64,000 nt of DNA from Ignavibacterium sp. (GTDB taxonomy: Bacteria; Bacteroidota; Ignavibacteria; Ignavibacteriales; Ignavibacteriaceae). Below the pieces are notes generated by a model that had not been told where the DNA came from, did not search any database, and worked only from the letters and a program-made list of their open reading frames with translations. The DNA lies in NCBI RefSeq assembly GCF_025998815.1, contig NZ_AP026678.1, positions 3,224,001-3,288,000 of the forward strand, in the 5' to 3' direction. Each line of letters starts with the position of its first letter. The first letter of the stretch is position 1. The translations under genes were made by a program, and so were the position numbers. This document shows positions 25,284-35,370 of the stretch, in pieces.

Positions 25284-26521
25284 ACTCTTCATTCAAAATA
25301 CTAATTGTTGATCATAATTTTGAGTTCTCAGGATCGCTAATTAGTGTTTCCTATTTAATTAAAGAATTTGTAAAAAATAGGTTCGAAGTTTTTATTTTAA
25401 CTAAGGCTGGTGAAAAGGAAAAAGAATTTCTTACATCTTTAGGTTCTAAAGTTATTTCATATAGTAATTCAAATTTCAGATCAATTACTTTGTCTTTTCA
25501 TATTTCTGATAAAACTTCTCCTTTCAGTTATCAGTGGTTTAAGAATCTGATAAAAGATATACTTTACTTTTTTAATGGGATATTCCTTTCTGTAAAAGTA
25601 ATCAATAAAGTTAAACCAGATTTAATCTATTTAAATGAATATGTAACTGCTCAATTTGCCCTTTATGCAAAATTAAAATCTATACCTTCAGTGGTTCATA
25701 TAAGAAGTTTATTCATTGATCAAAAATTTAATTTTAGAATTTTTATTCTAAAAACAATACTTCGGAAAGTTGTAACTCTAAACTTTGCAATAACAGAACT
25801 GGAAGCTGCTCAAATTGGTAAAGAAAAAAAAGTAAATACTATTGTTGTTCCCGAATTTCTCGACGAATCAGATTTCAAAACCCCTCCGGATTTAATTCAT
25901 ATTAAAAAAAAATATGGCATTGGTCCTAATGATAAAGTCATACTTTTTCTGGGAGGAATTAATGCTATTAAAGGAACTTTAATATTTATTAAGGCTATTA
26001 ATAAAATCAAGTACCCTGACACAAAATTTTTAATTGCTGGGAATATTCAAAACAATCCGCAGGTGAAAAAAAATTATGATTATTATATTCAATGCACCGA
26101 ATTAATTAATTCGTCTACTCGAAAAAATGCTATAAATATTTTGGGCAATGTTACAAATATTAACGAAATAATTAGTATAGCAGATATAATAGTTTCTTGT
26201 TCTGTGGAATCACATTTTAGCAGGCCGATTATCGAAGCTTGGGCACAAAAAAAGGCTGTTGTTGCTTCGGATATTCAACATAATATAAATTTAATTAACA
26301 AAGGTGTTGATGGAATTCTCTATCCTTCAAATGATTCTGATTCACTTGCAAAAGCATTAGATAATTTATTATATGATGAAAATCTCCGATTAAGAATCGC
26401 AGAAAAGGGGTTGAGTAAGGCAAAAGAAAATTTTCTTGCAACAAAAAATGTCAAGATTATACTTAATGCTTTGAAAAAATTAGCAAATGGTAATCAATCT
26501 GAGTTAACAAAAAACCGTTAA
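25280..26521 (+). CDS. Glycosyltransferase family 4 (GT-B)
   Basis: 413 residues. The N-terminal half has weak GT4 resemblance (HNFEFSGSLISVSYL), and the C-terminal half carries the nucleotide-sugar-binding domain with VILFLGGINAIKGT, LIAGNI and VSCSVESHFSRPIIEAWA, where the E-x7-E motif is recognisable. Donor and acceptor are unknown. Overlaps the preceding GT2 by 4 bp; a 27-bp gap precedes the next gene. Confidence 0.82.
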   Translation: MNSSFKILIVDHNFEFSGSLISVSYLIKEFVKNRFEVFILTKAGEKEKEFLTSLGSKVISYSNSNFRSITLSFHISDKTSPFSYQWFKNLIKDILYFFNGIFLSVKVINKVKPDLIYLNEYVTAQFALYAKLKSIPSVVHIRSLFIDQKFNFRIFILKTILRKVVTLNFAITELEAAQIGKEKKVNTIVVPEFLDESDFKTPPDLIHIKKKYGIGPNDKVILFLGGINAIKGTLIFIKAINKIKYPDTKFLIAGNIQNNPQVKKNYDYYIQCTELINSSTRKNAINILGNVTNINEIISIADIIVSCSVESHFSRPIIEAWAQKKAVVASDIQHNINLINKGVDGILYPSNDSDSLAKALDNLLYDENLRLRIAEKGLSKAKENFLATKNVKIILNALKKLANGNQSELTKNR

Positions 26522-26548
26522 ACAATATGGCTTTGTTTTAATACATAA

Positions 26549-27478
26549 ATGTTAAGTAAACCCCAAATTACAGTAATAATAATCAATTGGAATGGTTTAG
26601 ATGATACAATTGAATGTGTTAAATCATTAAAAACCACAGATTATGAGAATTATAAAATTACCATAGTTGATAATAACTCAAATGAATTCAATAAAACTAA
26701 ACTTAAAGAGCTTCAAGAAAACTATAAAGACATAACTTTGATCTTCAATGAATCAAACCTTGGCTTTTCTGGGGGAAATAATATTGGAATTCAGCAAGCG
26801 TTGAGAGAAGGTGCTGATTATATACTTTTACTAAATAATGATACAATTGTTGAACCAAGTTCTTTTTCCAAATTAATAAGTGTCTTTGAACATGATATAA
26901 ATGCAGGTATAGCTTCTCCTAAAATAAATTATTACGATTTTCCTGACTTGGTCTGGTCTGCCGGTGGTAAGATAAGTAAAATAAGAGGCTCGGGTTTTGC
27001 AATAGGCAATATAAAAAGTGATTCTATTAAAGAAGAAATTAAAGAAGTGTCATTCGTCTCCGGTTGTTGTATGCTAATAAAAAAAGATTTGTTTAATAAA
27101 GTTGGCCTGTTGGATGAGGATTTTTTCCTTTACCTTGAAGACACAGATTTCTGTGTCCGGGTTAAGGAAGCAGGTTTCAAAATTTATGTGGCAAATAATT
27201 CTGTAATTTATCATAAAGTTAGTAAATCTACTTTTAAGCTGGAAAAACCTATTTCGCTTTACTACACTACAAGAAATAGATTGTTATTAGTTAATAAGCA
27301 CTTTAAACATTATTTACCTCTAACTTTTACTTATATCATTGTGACAATGCTAATTAAATCTCTTTATTGGATTTTCATAGGAAAGAGTAATAATGTTAAA
27401 GCAGTTTTTTATGCAATAATAGATTTTCTTCAAGATAAAAAAGGTATTATTTCTGAAGAAGGATTCGGGAAATTGTGA
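26549..27478 (+). CDS. Glycosyltransferase family 2 with C-terminal membrane segment
   Basis: 309 residues. It starts PQITVIIINWNGLDDTIECV, with VDNNSNE, GFSGGNNIGI, LLLNNDT (DxD-like) and FFLYLEDTDFCVRV, the classic rhamnosyltransferase-type GT2 series. A hydrophobic segment near 258-278 probably tethers it to the membrane. It abuts the next gene, whose ATG directly follows its TGA. Sugar specificity is not evident. Confidence 0.87.
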   Translation: MLSKPQITVIIINWNGLDDTIECVKSLKTTDYENYKITIVDNNSNEFNKTKLKELQENYKDITLIFNESNLGFSGGNNIGIQQALREGADYILLLNNDTIVEPSSFSKLISVFEHDINAGIASPKINYYDFPDLVWSAGGKISKIRGSGFAIGNIKSDSIKEEIKEVSFVSGCCMLIKKDLFNKVGLLDEDFFLYLEDTDFCVRVKEAGFKIYVANNSVIYHKVSKSTFKLEKPISLYYTTRNRLLLVNKHFKHYLPLTFTYIIVTMLIKSLYWIFIGKSNNVKAVFYAIIDFLQDKKGIISEEGFGKL

Positions 27479-28591
27479 ATGAGAATAGGAATTGATGCAC
27501 GTTTGCTTGGTACTAAAATAAGAGGAACAGCCCGTTACCTTCAAAATGTTCTAGATTTTTTGCCCCAATATGATGATCATAATGAGTATTATATATTTCA
27601 GTATGAAGATATTCCACGCAATAATGACTTTTACGAATATATCCCTATCAAAAGAAGTAAATTACCGCGTCAGATCTATGAACATTATTGGCTAAACTTC
27701 ATACTTCCGCAAATTATCAAGGAGAGAAGGATAGATATTTTTTTTACTCCTTATGTATTTGTTCCATTCAAAAAAGCTGGCTGGAAAAATGTAATTGTTA
27801 TTCATGATGCTTTAACAAAAGTATGTAGTGAATATTACAGCTATCATTATAAAAAGTACATGGATGTTTTAGTCCCTCAATCGATTAAGCGAAGTGATGC
27901 AATCATTACTGTTTCTGAGTCAGCAATGAAAGATATAATTACTTACTTTAATACCCCTGCCGATAAAATAACAGCTCTTCATTTATGGACTGATAAAAGA
28001 TATAAACCTTTAAATATTAAATTTGAAGAAAAACGATCATTGCTTAAAAAATATAACCTTCCGGAAGAATATGTTTTATTCGTAAGTGTATTTGAAGAAA
28101 GGAAGAATATTTCTGGAATTATAAAAATATCCGATATCCTTCTTGAAAAAGGAATGAAAATAAATTTTGTTTTAGTTGGCCGAAAAGGTTTTGGATACAA
28201 TAAGTTTGAAAAAAAATTATTAACAAGAAAGGAAAGGATTTTCATTCTCAGTGAGATAGAAGATGATGATCTGGTTAAAATATATAACATGGCAAAAGCC
28301 TTTATCTTTCCAACTTTTTATGAAGGTTTTGGGCTTCCACCACTTGAAGCAATGAAATGTGGTGTACCGGTGATTGCCTCAAATAATTCTTCAATGCCGG
28401 AAGTAGTCGGAGAAGGAGGAGTGTTAGGAGATGCACAAGATTATAATTTTTTTGCTGATGTTATTATTAAAATTTTTTCTGATGAAAAATTCCATAGAAA
28501 AATGAGTGAAAAAGCCTTAAAACATTCAGAAAAATTTACTGCTGAAAATCATTTACGAAAATTGATACAAATATTTGATAATCTTAAATAA
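27479..28591 (+). CDS. Glycosyltransferase family 4
   Basis: 370 residues of GT-B fold. The N terminus [20 protein letters not shown] is the mannosyltransferase-like start seen in many GT4 proteins, [12 protein letters not shown] lies mid-protein, and the C-terminal domain has [25 protein letters not shown] and [20 protein letters not shown] with the paired glutamates. Probably adds mannose, rhamnose or a related sugar, but specificity cannot be read. Follows the GT2 gene with no gap. Confidence 0.88.
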   Translation: MRIGIDARLLGTKIRGTARYLQNVLDFLPQYDDHNEYYIFQYEDIPRNNDFYEYIPIKRSKLPRQIYEHYWLNFILPQIIKERRIDIFFTPYVFVPFKKAGWKNVIVIHDALTKVCSEYYSYHYKKYMDVLVPQSIKRSDAIITVSESAMKDIITYFNTPADKITALHLWTDKRYKPLNIKFEEKRSLLKKYNLPEEYVLFVSVFEERKNISGIIKISDILLEKGMKINFVLVGRKGFGYNKFEKKLLTRKERIFILSEIEDDDLVKIYNMAKAFIFPTFYEGFGLPPLEAMKCGVPVIASNNSSMPEVVGEGGVLGDAQDYNFFADVIIKIFSDEKFHRKMSEKALKHSEKFTAENHLRKLIQIFDNLK

Positions 28592-28640
28592 TAAATAATT
28601 AAGGTAAATTTGTTATTATCATTTATAAAATTCTTATATA

Positions 28641-29762
28641 ATGCAAATTTTACAGACTAATAAAGCTTATTATCCTAAAGTTGGAGGAATCGAAACTACA
28701 ATTACAACTCTTTCGGAAGGATTAGTGAGAGATTTTAATCTAAAGGTTGATGTTCTTACTTGTCATCATAATGTAAAAATTTCAACTCGAAACGAAATTA
28801 TTAATGGAGTTAATGTTAAATATTTACCGACTTATGGATTTTTACATTCGTTACCACTTAGCCCAGGATATTTTTTTTCTTTAGAAAAATATTCCGGAGA
28901 TATACTGCATATTCATGAGCCATTCCCGTTAAGCGATATTTCAGTACTGTTCAATAAAAAAGTAAAAAAAAACTTCAAAAAAATCATAGTTTCATGGCAT
29001 AGCGATATTATACGCCAAAAATGGAGTTTGGTTTTTTATGGTAAGTACATTCTAAGATTTCTTGAGTTGGTTGATAAAATCATAGTTAGTAATCCTGCAC
29101 TTATCAAAAACTCTGATTTTCTTAAAACATTTAGTGAAAAATGTGAGGTAATTCCTATCGGAATCAATTTGGATTGGACAAAATCTGCTAATATTAATAG
29201 TATCAAGAATGAAATACCAATTATTTTAAGTGTAGGCAGGTTGGTCTATTATAAAGGTTTTGAATATTTGATTGATGCTATGAAAGACATACAAACAGCA
29301 AAGCTTATCATTGTTGGTTCAGGTCCTCTCGAAAAAAAATTAAAAAATCAAATCATTGATAATAATCTGAGCGAAAGAATAGAAATTATTCCTGAGTTGG
29401 ATAGAGATTCATTAAATTCTTTGTTTAAGTCATGTGATTTATTCGTTCTCCCTTCAATTCGTAAAAGTGAAACATTTGGAATTGTTCAAATTGAAGCAAT
29501 GGCTTGCGGCAAACCGGTAGTCTGTACAGAGATTGGTACTGGAACAACATTTATTAATTTGGATGGCGTGACCGGGTTAGTAGTTCCACCTGAGAATTCG
29601 AATGCATTAGCCTCTGCAATAAATAAAATATTGAGTGACGATTCTTTAAGAAATTTTTTAGGTAACAATGCAAAGCAAAGAGCCTTGTCTGAATTTAATG
29701 ATAATAAAATGGTTTCTAGGGTTTATGAATTGTATAAAAACTTATTAGAAAATGACCTTTAA
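28641..29762 (+). CDS. Glycosyltransferase family 4
   Basis: 373 residues. Motifs are YYPKVGGIETTITTLSEGL at the N terminus, VSWHSDIIRQ, ILSVGRLVYYKGFEYLI, IIVGSGPLEKKL and LPSIRKSETFGIVQIEAMA with CGKPVVCTEIGTGT, all standard for GT4. It is separated from the previous gene by 49 bp and from the initiating transferase by 6 bp. It is the last gene of the visibly more AT-rich part of the cluster. Confidence 0.89.
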   Translation: MQILQTNKAYYPKVGGIETTITTLSEGLVRDFNLKVDVLTCHHNVKISTRNEIINGVNVKYLPTYGFLHSLPLSPGYFFSLEKYSGDILHIHEPFPLSDISVLFNKKVKKNFKKIIVSWHSDIIRQKWSLVFYGKYILRFLELVDKIIVSNPALIKNSDFLKTFSEKCEVIPIGINLDWTKSANINSIKNEIPIILSVGRLVYYKGFEYLIDAMKDIQTAKLIIVGSGPLEKKLKNQIIDNNLSERIEIIPELDRDSLNSLFKSCDLFVLPSIRKSETFGIVQIEAMACGKPVVCTEIGTGTTFINLDGVTGLVVPPENSNALASAINKILSDDSLRNFLGNNAKQRALSEFNDNKMVSRVYELYKNLLENDL

Positions 29763-29768
29763 ACTTTT

Positions 29769-31172
29769 ATGTCTAAAAAACTAGAAAAATTCCTCCTCGT
29801 CTTTACTGATTTTATAATGATCAATCTTGCATTTATTGTTTACTTTGCTCTGCGTGTTCAGTCCGGTTTGTTTGATTTGGTTATTATGCCTGAGTTCTTC
29901 CTTCCTATGATTGCTCTTTATTTCTACTGGCTTTTGATATTTACTTTTGTCGGAATGTATCGCTCGTGGTTTGCTGCTTCACGATTTGATGAAATATCAA
30001 CTTTGTTTAAAGCAACCTTTGTGGGAATCTTTATTCTCTTCTTCATAATATTTCTTGATGATTATCTAAACAATGTTTCTTCAAGCACAAGAATTCTGAT
30101 TTTTATTTACTGGGCTTTGCTTGTTGCTTTTGTTGGAACTGGAAGAGTTGTAATCAGAAGTATTCAGCGTAATTTACTGATAAAAGGTTTTGGAAGAAGA
30201 AATGCACTTATTGTTGGTTTTAATGAAAGAGCTTTTGAGGTTCTCGATACTTTATTTAAAGCTCCTGCGCTTGGTATTGATGTTAAAGCTTTTGTAACTA
30301 TTAAAGACGAACATCTAAACAAATCCTACAACAACATTAAAGTTGAGTCTAACCTTAATTCACTTGCAGAGATAATCAACAAATACAATGTTCAGGAAAT
30401 AATTCTTGCATTGGAAAAAGATGAACATGATTCTCTTGTTGATATTATTTCTCTTTGCAGTGATAAGAATATCAAAATAAAAATCGTTCCCGACCTTTAT
30501 GAAATTTTAAGCGGACAGGCAAGAACGAGTCAGATTTATGGTATGCCTTTAATTGATATAATGCCTGAACTGATGCCGGAATGGGAACGTAAACTTAAAC
30601 GTCTTCTCGATATTGTAGTTTCGATAATAATATTATTAGTTTCTTTGCCGGTAACACTAATAACGGCTCTGGCAATCAAACTTGATAGCGAAGGTCCGGT
30701 ATTTTTTACTCAGGAAAGAATGGGAATGAATGGAAAGATTTTTAAAATGATAAAATTCCGTTCAATGAGAAAAGATGCCGAGAAACTTACCGGTCCTGTT
30801 TGGTCGCAGAAAAATGATCCGAGAGTAACACGGGTTGGAAAAATTATTCGCAAACTCCGGATTGATGAAATTCCACAGTTCATAAATGTGCTTAAAGGAG
30901 ATATGTCGGTTGTTGGTCCCAGACCCGAACGACCATATTTTGTTGAGAAACTGTCACAGGAAATTCCATACTACAAAAGAAGACTAAAAGTTCGTCCGGG
31001 AATTACCGGATGGGCTCAGGTTAAACATAAGTATGACGAATCAATTGAAGATGTTAAAATCAAATTGCGATACGATTTGTTCTATATCGAAAATATGTCA
31101 ATCAGAATGGATTTAAAGATTCTTTTCAGAACTATTTTTGTGGTGCTATTTGGAAAGGGTCACTATGAGTAA
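29769..31172 (+). CDS. Polyprenyl-phosphate sugar-1-phosphate transferase (WbaP/WcaJ type, initiating enzyme)
   Basis: 467 residues. Four N-terminal helices (about 10-115) are followed by a Rossmann-like CoA_binding_3 domain (about 140-260) and the catalytic phosphoglycosyl transferase domain. The latter starts RKLKRLLDIVVS and shows FTQERMGMNGKIF, KFRSMRKDAEK, the catalytic D366-E367 in RIDEIPQF, GDMSVVGPRPERP and RPGITGWAQVKH. It moves a sugar phosphate from a nucleotide donor to undecaprenyl phosphate, the first step of repeat-unit synthesis. The following GT2 overlaps it by 8 bp. Confidence 0.92.
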   Translation: MSKKLEKFLLVFTDFIMINLAFIVYFALRVQSGLFDLVIMPEFFLPMIALYFYWLLIFTFVGMYRSWFAASRFDEISTLFKATFVGIFILFFIIFLDDYLNNVSSSTRILIFIYWALLVAFVGTGRVVIRSIQRNLLIKGFGRRNALIVGFNERAFEVLDTLFKAPALGIDVKAFVTIKDEHLNKSYNNIKVESNLNSLAEIINKYNVQEIILALEKDEHDSLVDIISLCSDKNIKIKIVPDLYEILSGQARTSQIYGMPLIDIMPELMPEWERKLKRLLDIVVSIIILLVSLPVTLITALAIKLDSEGPVFFTQERMGMNGKIFKMIKFRSMRKDAEKLTGPVWSQKNDPRVTRVGKIIRKLRIDEIPQFINVLKGDMSVVGPRPERPYFVEKLSQEIPYYKRRLKVRPGITGWAQVKHKYDESIEDVKIKLRYDLFYIENMSIRMDLKILFRTIFVVLFGKGHYE

Positions 31173-31881
31173 AATTTTAGTTATAATTCCCACTTTCAAC
31201 GAACTTGAGAATGTCAAAAAAATTATTCCTGCTGTGCTTGAGCAGAATGAACAGATTGATGTTCTGATTATTGATGATAATTCCCCTGACAAAACTGGTG
31301 ATTATGTTGAAGAATTAAGTAAACAGAATCAGAGGGTGAAATTAATCCGTCGTGAAAAGAAACTCGGGCTTGGAACAGCTTATATTGCCGGATTCAAATA
31401 TGCACTTCAAAATAATTATGATTTTGTTTTTGAAATGGATGCTGACTTTTCACACGATCCGAAAGAAATAAATAATTTTCTTAATGCAATTAAAGATGCA
31501 GATGTTGTCCTTGGCAGCAGATACATAAATGGTGTGAGAGTTCTTAACTGGCCAATGAGAAGACTCCTTCTCAGTTACTTTGCAAGCGTTTATACAAGAA
31601 TAATTACAGGTTTACCAGTTAAAGATGCAACAGGCGGATTCAAGTGTTTCAGAATTGATGTTTTACGTTCAATTAATCTTGACAGAATCAAATCGAATGG
31701 ATATTCGTTTCAGATTGAAATGACCTTTAAAGCATTCAAAAAAGGATTCCGTATTAAAGAGATTCCAATTGTATTTATGGATCGTGTCAAAGGTAAATCG
31801 AAGATGTCCAAAAAAATTGTTCGCGAAGCAGTATTTATGGTTTGGAAATTAAGATTAAGAAGTATCATCGGAAGATTATAA
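31165..31881 (+). CDS. Polyprenol monophosphomannose synthase-like glycosyltransferase family 2
   Basis: 238 residues. MSKILVIIPTFNELENV, IDDNSPDKTGD, EMDADFSHDP and ATGGFKCFR are the dolichol/polyprenol-phosphate mannose synthase (DPM1) signatures. It transfers a hexose to polyprenyl phosphate, giving a lipid-linked donor for periplasmic glycosylation. An upstream in-frame ATG at 31138 lies within the previous gene; ATG 31165 follows AAAGGG (31154-31159) at suitable spacing and starts at the conserved strand. No C-terminal membrane domain is present, so it is the soluble type. Confidence 0.88.
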   Translation: MSKILVIIPTFNELENVKKIIPAVLEQNEQIDVLIIDDNSPDKTGDYVEELSKQNQRVKLIRREKKLGLGTAYIAGFKYALQNNYDFVFEMDADFSHDPKEINNFLNAIKDADVVLGSRYINGVRVLNWPMRRLLLSYFASVYTRIITGLPVKDATGGFKCFRIDVLRSINLDRIKSNGYSFQIEMTFKAFKKGFRIKEIPIVFMDRVKGKSKMSKKIVREAVFMVWKLRLRSIIGRL

Positions 31882-31890
31882 TCATTAACG

Positions 31891-33882
31891 ATGACAGATT
31901 TATCAATCATCATAGTAAATTATAATGTAAAAGAGTTCCTCAAGAACTTACTGCATTCAATTAAAAAAGCATCACAGAATCTTTCCACAGAAATAATTGT
32001 AGTTGATAATGCTTCCGATGACGGAAGTATTGAAATGCTTCGTGAAAAATTTCCGGAAGTAAAATTAATTGCAAATGATAAAAATCTTGGTTTCGGAAAA
32101 GCTAACAACATAGGACTTCAGTTAGCAAAAGGGAAATATATTCTTCTGATTAATCCCGATACTCTTGTTGCCGAAGACACTTTTACAAAGCTTATTGAAT
32201 TTTTTGAAACTCATCCCGATGCAGGAATGGTCGGTTGTAAAATCTTAAATCCTGATGGCTCACTTCAACTTGCTTGCAGAAGAAGTTTCCCGGGTCCATG
32301 GACTTCATTCACAAAAGTTACGGGACTTAGCACTCTTTTTCCCAAAAGCAAACTATTTGCAAAATATAATCTCACATACCTTGATGAAAACCAAACTTAT
32401 GAAGTTGATGCTATAAGTGGTTCTTTTATGATGATGAGGAAAGAAGTTTATGATAAGGTTGATGGATTTGATGAGCAATTTTTTATGTATGGAGAAGACC
32501 TTGATTTATGTTTCAGAATACAGAAGGCAGGTTATAAAATTTATTATGTTCACACAACTCAGATTATTCATTACAAAGGTGAAAGCACAAAACGCAGCAG
32601 TCTGGATGAAACAAAAGTTTTTTATCAGGCAATGCACCTGTTCGTTAAGAAACATCTTTCAAGTTCTTTTATCGTTGAGTTAATTCTTCGTTCTGCTATT
32701 GCAATTAGAAGTCTCTTTGCCTTTCTCGGAAAGAAAAAACTTATCATTATTTCGGTGTTAATTGATTTCATTGTTTTCAATCTTTGTCTTTATGCAGCGC
32801 AGGAAATTTATCAAGTGATTAAACCAAGTTGGCGTGGATTTCCCGAATATGCCGAATGGATTGTTTACACTATTCCTGCTCTACTTCAGATTATCATTGC
32901 ATCATTTGCCGGAGCGTATCAGAAAAATAAACTTTCAATACTGAAAGTACTTATTTCAATTGCGATTAGTTTTCCTTTACTTACATCACTTACATTTTTC
33001 TTCAAGCAATTTGCTTTCAGTCGTGCAGCAATACTGATTGCTTATATTCTGGTTTTACTTTCCTTCATTCTATGGAGAATATTATTCAAACAACTTTTCC
33101 ATAAACTTTTTATTTATGATTCAGAAAAACAAAAACGAACTTTAATTGTAGGAACTCAGAACAATGCACTGAATATTGCCTTAAAGCTAAAGCAAAAGAA
33201 AACTGAGTTGAGAAATATTGTTGGATTAATTAGCAGCTCATATAAAGATGTCGGAAATAAAATTGATTCATTTGAAGTTATCGGAACAGATCATAATATT
33301 CAGAAAGTGATAAGAGATTATAAAGTTGATGAAGTAATCTTTTCATCAGATGAATTATCATATAATCAGATGATTCAGATAATTTCATCACTTAGAAAAG
33401 AAAACATTGAATTTAAAGTTGTTGGAAGCGATCAGGATTTTGTTGTCGGAAAAACTTCGGTTTCAATATTAGATGACACACCGCTATTCGAAATCAGTTT
33501 TAATATCTCTGATTCAAAAATGAGATTTATTAAAACAATGTTTGATTATTCACTTGCTCTGTTAACTTTGTTTTTGGTTTATCCTTTCATATTTTTCAAA
33601 TACAGGATTGCAGCACAAAAGAAATCCGATTTTGCAGAAATGATTCTCAAAGTTCCTTATGTGCTTTCCGGCAGATACAGTTTCGTTGGTCCGAAAGAGG
33701 ATTATAATTCGCAAAATATTTTTTTAGGTAAGAAAGGTCTCACGGGTTTTTGGTATTATGAAACTGATGATAAAGATGAAATTGAAAAACTGGATTTTTA
33801 TTATGCAAAAAATCAAAACATCTGGATGGATATAGAAATAATTTCGAAATCGCTTAACAAAATGTTGAACAAAAAAAATTAA
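31891..33882 (+). CDS. Fusion: GT2 glycosyltransferase with catalytically stripped sugar-transferase-like membrane domain
   Basis: 663 residues. Residues 1 to about 265 form a complete GT2 ([52 protein letters not shown]). Then come four helices (about 285-400) and a Rossmann-like domain ([13 protein letters not shown] onward), matching the N-terminal half of the WbaP-type enzyme encoded at 29769. The C-terminal 120 residues resemble its catalytic domain ([48 protein letters not shown]) but lack the QERxGxxGKxF/KFRSM block and the catalytic Asp-Glu of the DEIPQ motif. Likely role is inferred: a glycosyltransferase tethered by an inactive paralogue of the initiating enzyme. Abuts accA (2-bp gap). 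Confidence 0.85.
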   Translation: MTDLSIIIVNYNVKEFLKNLLHSIKKASQNLSTEIIVVDNASDDGSIEMLREKFPEVKLIANDKNLGFGKANNIGLQLAKGKYILLINPDTLVAEDTFTKLIEFFETHPDAGMVGCKILNPDGSLQLACRRSFPGPWTSFTKVTGLSTLFPKSKLFAKYNLTYLDENQTYEVDAISGSFMMMRKEVYDKVDGFDEQFFMYGEDLDLCFRIQKAGYKIYYVHTTQIIHYKGESTKRSSLDETKVFYQAMHLFVKKHLSSSFIVELILRSAIAIRSLFAFLGKKKLIIISVLIDFIVFNLCLYAAQEIYQVIKPSWRGFPEYAEWIVYTIPALLQIIIASFAGAYQKNKLSILKVLISIAISFPLLTSLTFFFKQFAFSRAAILIAYILVLLSFILWRILFKQLFHKLFIYDSEKQKRTLIVGTQNNALNIALKLKQKKTELRNIVGLISSSYKDVGNKIDSFEVIGTDHNIQKVIRDYKVDEVIFSSDELSYNQMIQIISSLRKENIEFKVVGSDQDFVVGKTSVSILDDTPLFEISFNISDSKMRFIKTMFDYSLALLTLFLVYPFIFFKYRIAAQKKSDFAEMILKVPYVLSGRYSFVGPKEDYNSQNIFLGKKGLTGFWYYETDDKDEIEKLDFYYAKNQNIWMDIEIISKSLNKMLNKKN

Positions 33883-33884
33883 GT

Positions 33885-34835
33885 ATGGCAAAAACAATTT
33901 TAGATTTTGAAAAACCAATTTTTGAACTCGAGCAGAAGCTCGAGGAGATGAGAAAATTTTCAGACAGACTTGATATCGAAAAAGATATGGTCCGTCTGGA
34001 GGAGAAAGTAAGACAGTTGAAAGAAGAAGTCTATAAAGGACTTACAAGATGGCAGCGTGTTCAACTAGCTCGTCATCCTGAAAGACCTTATACGCTGGAT
34101 TACATTTACGCAATGACTGAATCATTTGTTGAATTGCATGGCGACAGACTTTTCAGAGATGATAAAGCCATTGTTGGAGGATTAGCTCAACTTGGCAATC
34201 ACAAAGTTGTGATAATGGGTCAACAGAAAGGTCGTGATACAAAATCAAATCTTTACAGAAATTTCGGAATGATGAATCCCGAAGGTTACAGAAAAGCTTT
34301 GCGCCTGATGAAGCTTGCCGAAAAGTTTAACAAACCTGTTATCACAATGCTCGATACTCCGGGCGCTTTTCCCGGAATTGAAGCTGAAGAAAGAGGACAG
34401 GCCGAAGCAATTGCAAGAAATTTATTTGAGATGGCAAGATTAAAAGTTCCGATTGTTGTTGTCATTATTGGTGAAGGTGCAAGTGGAGGAGCTTTAGGAA
34501 TTGGAGTTGGTGACAGAATTCTTATGCTTGAAAATTGCTGGTACTCTGTAATCAGTCCCGAATCCTGCTCAAGCATTTTATGGAGAAGCTGGGATTACAA
34601 GGAACAAGCAGCTGAAGCATTGAAACTTACTGCTCCGGATTTACTCGAGCAGGGAATAATTGACAGAATAATTCCCGAACCACTCGGCGGTGCACACAAA
34701 GATCACAAGCAAATGGCAGAAACATTAAAGAGTGCTTTGATAGAAGAACTTGATGCACTAATAAAAATTAAACCTGAAAAACTTGTCTCATCAAGAATAG
34801 AAAAGTTTGGTAAAATGGGAGTGTTTGTAGAGTAA
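33885..34835 (+). CDS. accA: Acetyl-CoA carboxylase carboxyltransferase subunit alpha
   Basis: 316 residues, normal length. The N-terminal coiled region ([18 protein letters not shown]) is followed by [71 protein letters not shown] and [11 protein letters not shown], the crotonase-type carboxyltransferase series. With AccD it transfers carboxyl from carboxybiotin to acetyl-CoA to make malonyl-CoA. It starts 2 bp after the polysaccharide cluster's last gene; a hairpin follows it. Confidence 0.96.
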   Translation: MAKTILDFEKPIFELEQKLEEMRKFSDRLDIEKDMVRLEEKVRQLKEEVYKGLTRWQRVQLARHPERPYTLDYIYAMTESFVELHGDRLFRDDKAIVGGLAQLGNHKVVIMGQQKGRDTKSNLYRNFGMMNPEGYRKALRLMKLAEKFNKPVITMLDTPGAFPGIEAEERGQAEAIARNLFEMARLKVPIVVVIIGEGASGGALGIGVGDRILMLENCWYSVISPESCSSILWRSWDYKEQAAEALKLTAPDLLEQGIIDRIIPEPLGGAHKDHKQMAETLKSALIEELDALIKIKPEKLVSSRIEKFGKMGVFVE

Positions 34836-34849
34836 CAAATTTTTCTAGT

Positions 34850-34875
34850 GGAGCGAACAATCAAAAGTTCGCTCC
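34850..34875. terminator. Hairpin after accA, probable terminator
   Basis: Perfect 9-bp inverted repeat GGAGCGAAC/GTTCGCTCC with an 8-nt A-rich loop. On the plus strand it is followed by AGCACTTTAATC, so the U-tract is poor; it could also stabilise the accA mRNA 3' end. Confidence 0.55.
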
Positions 34876-34956
34876 AGCACTTTAATCACATTTCAAATTT
34901 TCTCAAATCTAAAATCCCTGAATTTCTTTATGTTTACAAAAACAAATTGAAATCTT

Positions 34957-35370
34957 ATGTTCAAACATTATTCTTATGTCCGTGTCCGGTATGCTGACAC
35001 AGATCAGATGAAGTATGCATACAATGGAAAATATTTTGAATATTTTGAAGTCGGAAGAACCGAAATGATGCGTGAAGTCGGGCTTCCTTACAAAGTAATC
35101 GAGGAGAACGGATATTTTATGCCTGTGATTGAAACTAAAATTACTTTTCACAGCCCTGCATATTATGATGAACTTCTTGAAGTTGAAACAAGAGTTGAAC
35201 AGCTGCCAACCTCAAAAGTGCATATTGATCATGTCGTGAAAGCAAAGGAAAGAAATGTTGTAGTAGCAACGGGTTATGTTGAACTTGCATTTCTTAATGC
35301 TCAAACATACCGACCAACACGAGCACCAAAGTTTTTTATTGATGCGATTAAAAAGTTTTATGAAACATGA
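34957..35370 (+). CDS. Acyl-CoA thioesterase, hotdog fold (YbgC/FadM-like)
   Basis: 137 residues, the size of single-hotdog 4-hydroxybenzoyl-CoA thioesterase-like enzymes. RVRYADTDQMKYAYNGKYFE is the family signature with the catalytic aspartate, although the usual G-x-V-x-H-G-x-Y is replaced by K-Y-A-Y-N-G-K-Y. It hydrolyses an acyl-CoA or acyl-ACP thioester; substrate unknown. Its stop overlaps the nadC start by 4 bp. Confidence 0.85.
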   Translation: MFKHYSYVRVRYADTDQMKYAYNGKYFEYFEVGRTEMMREVGLPYKVIEENGYFMPVIETKITFHSPAYYDELLEVETRVEQLPTSKVHIDHVVKAKERNVVVATGYVELAFLNAQTYRPTRAPKFFIDAIKKFYET

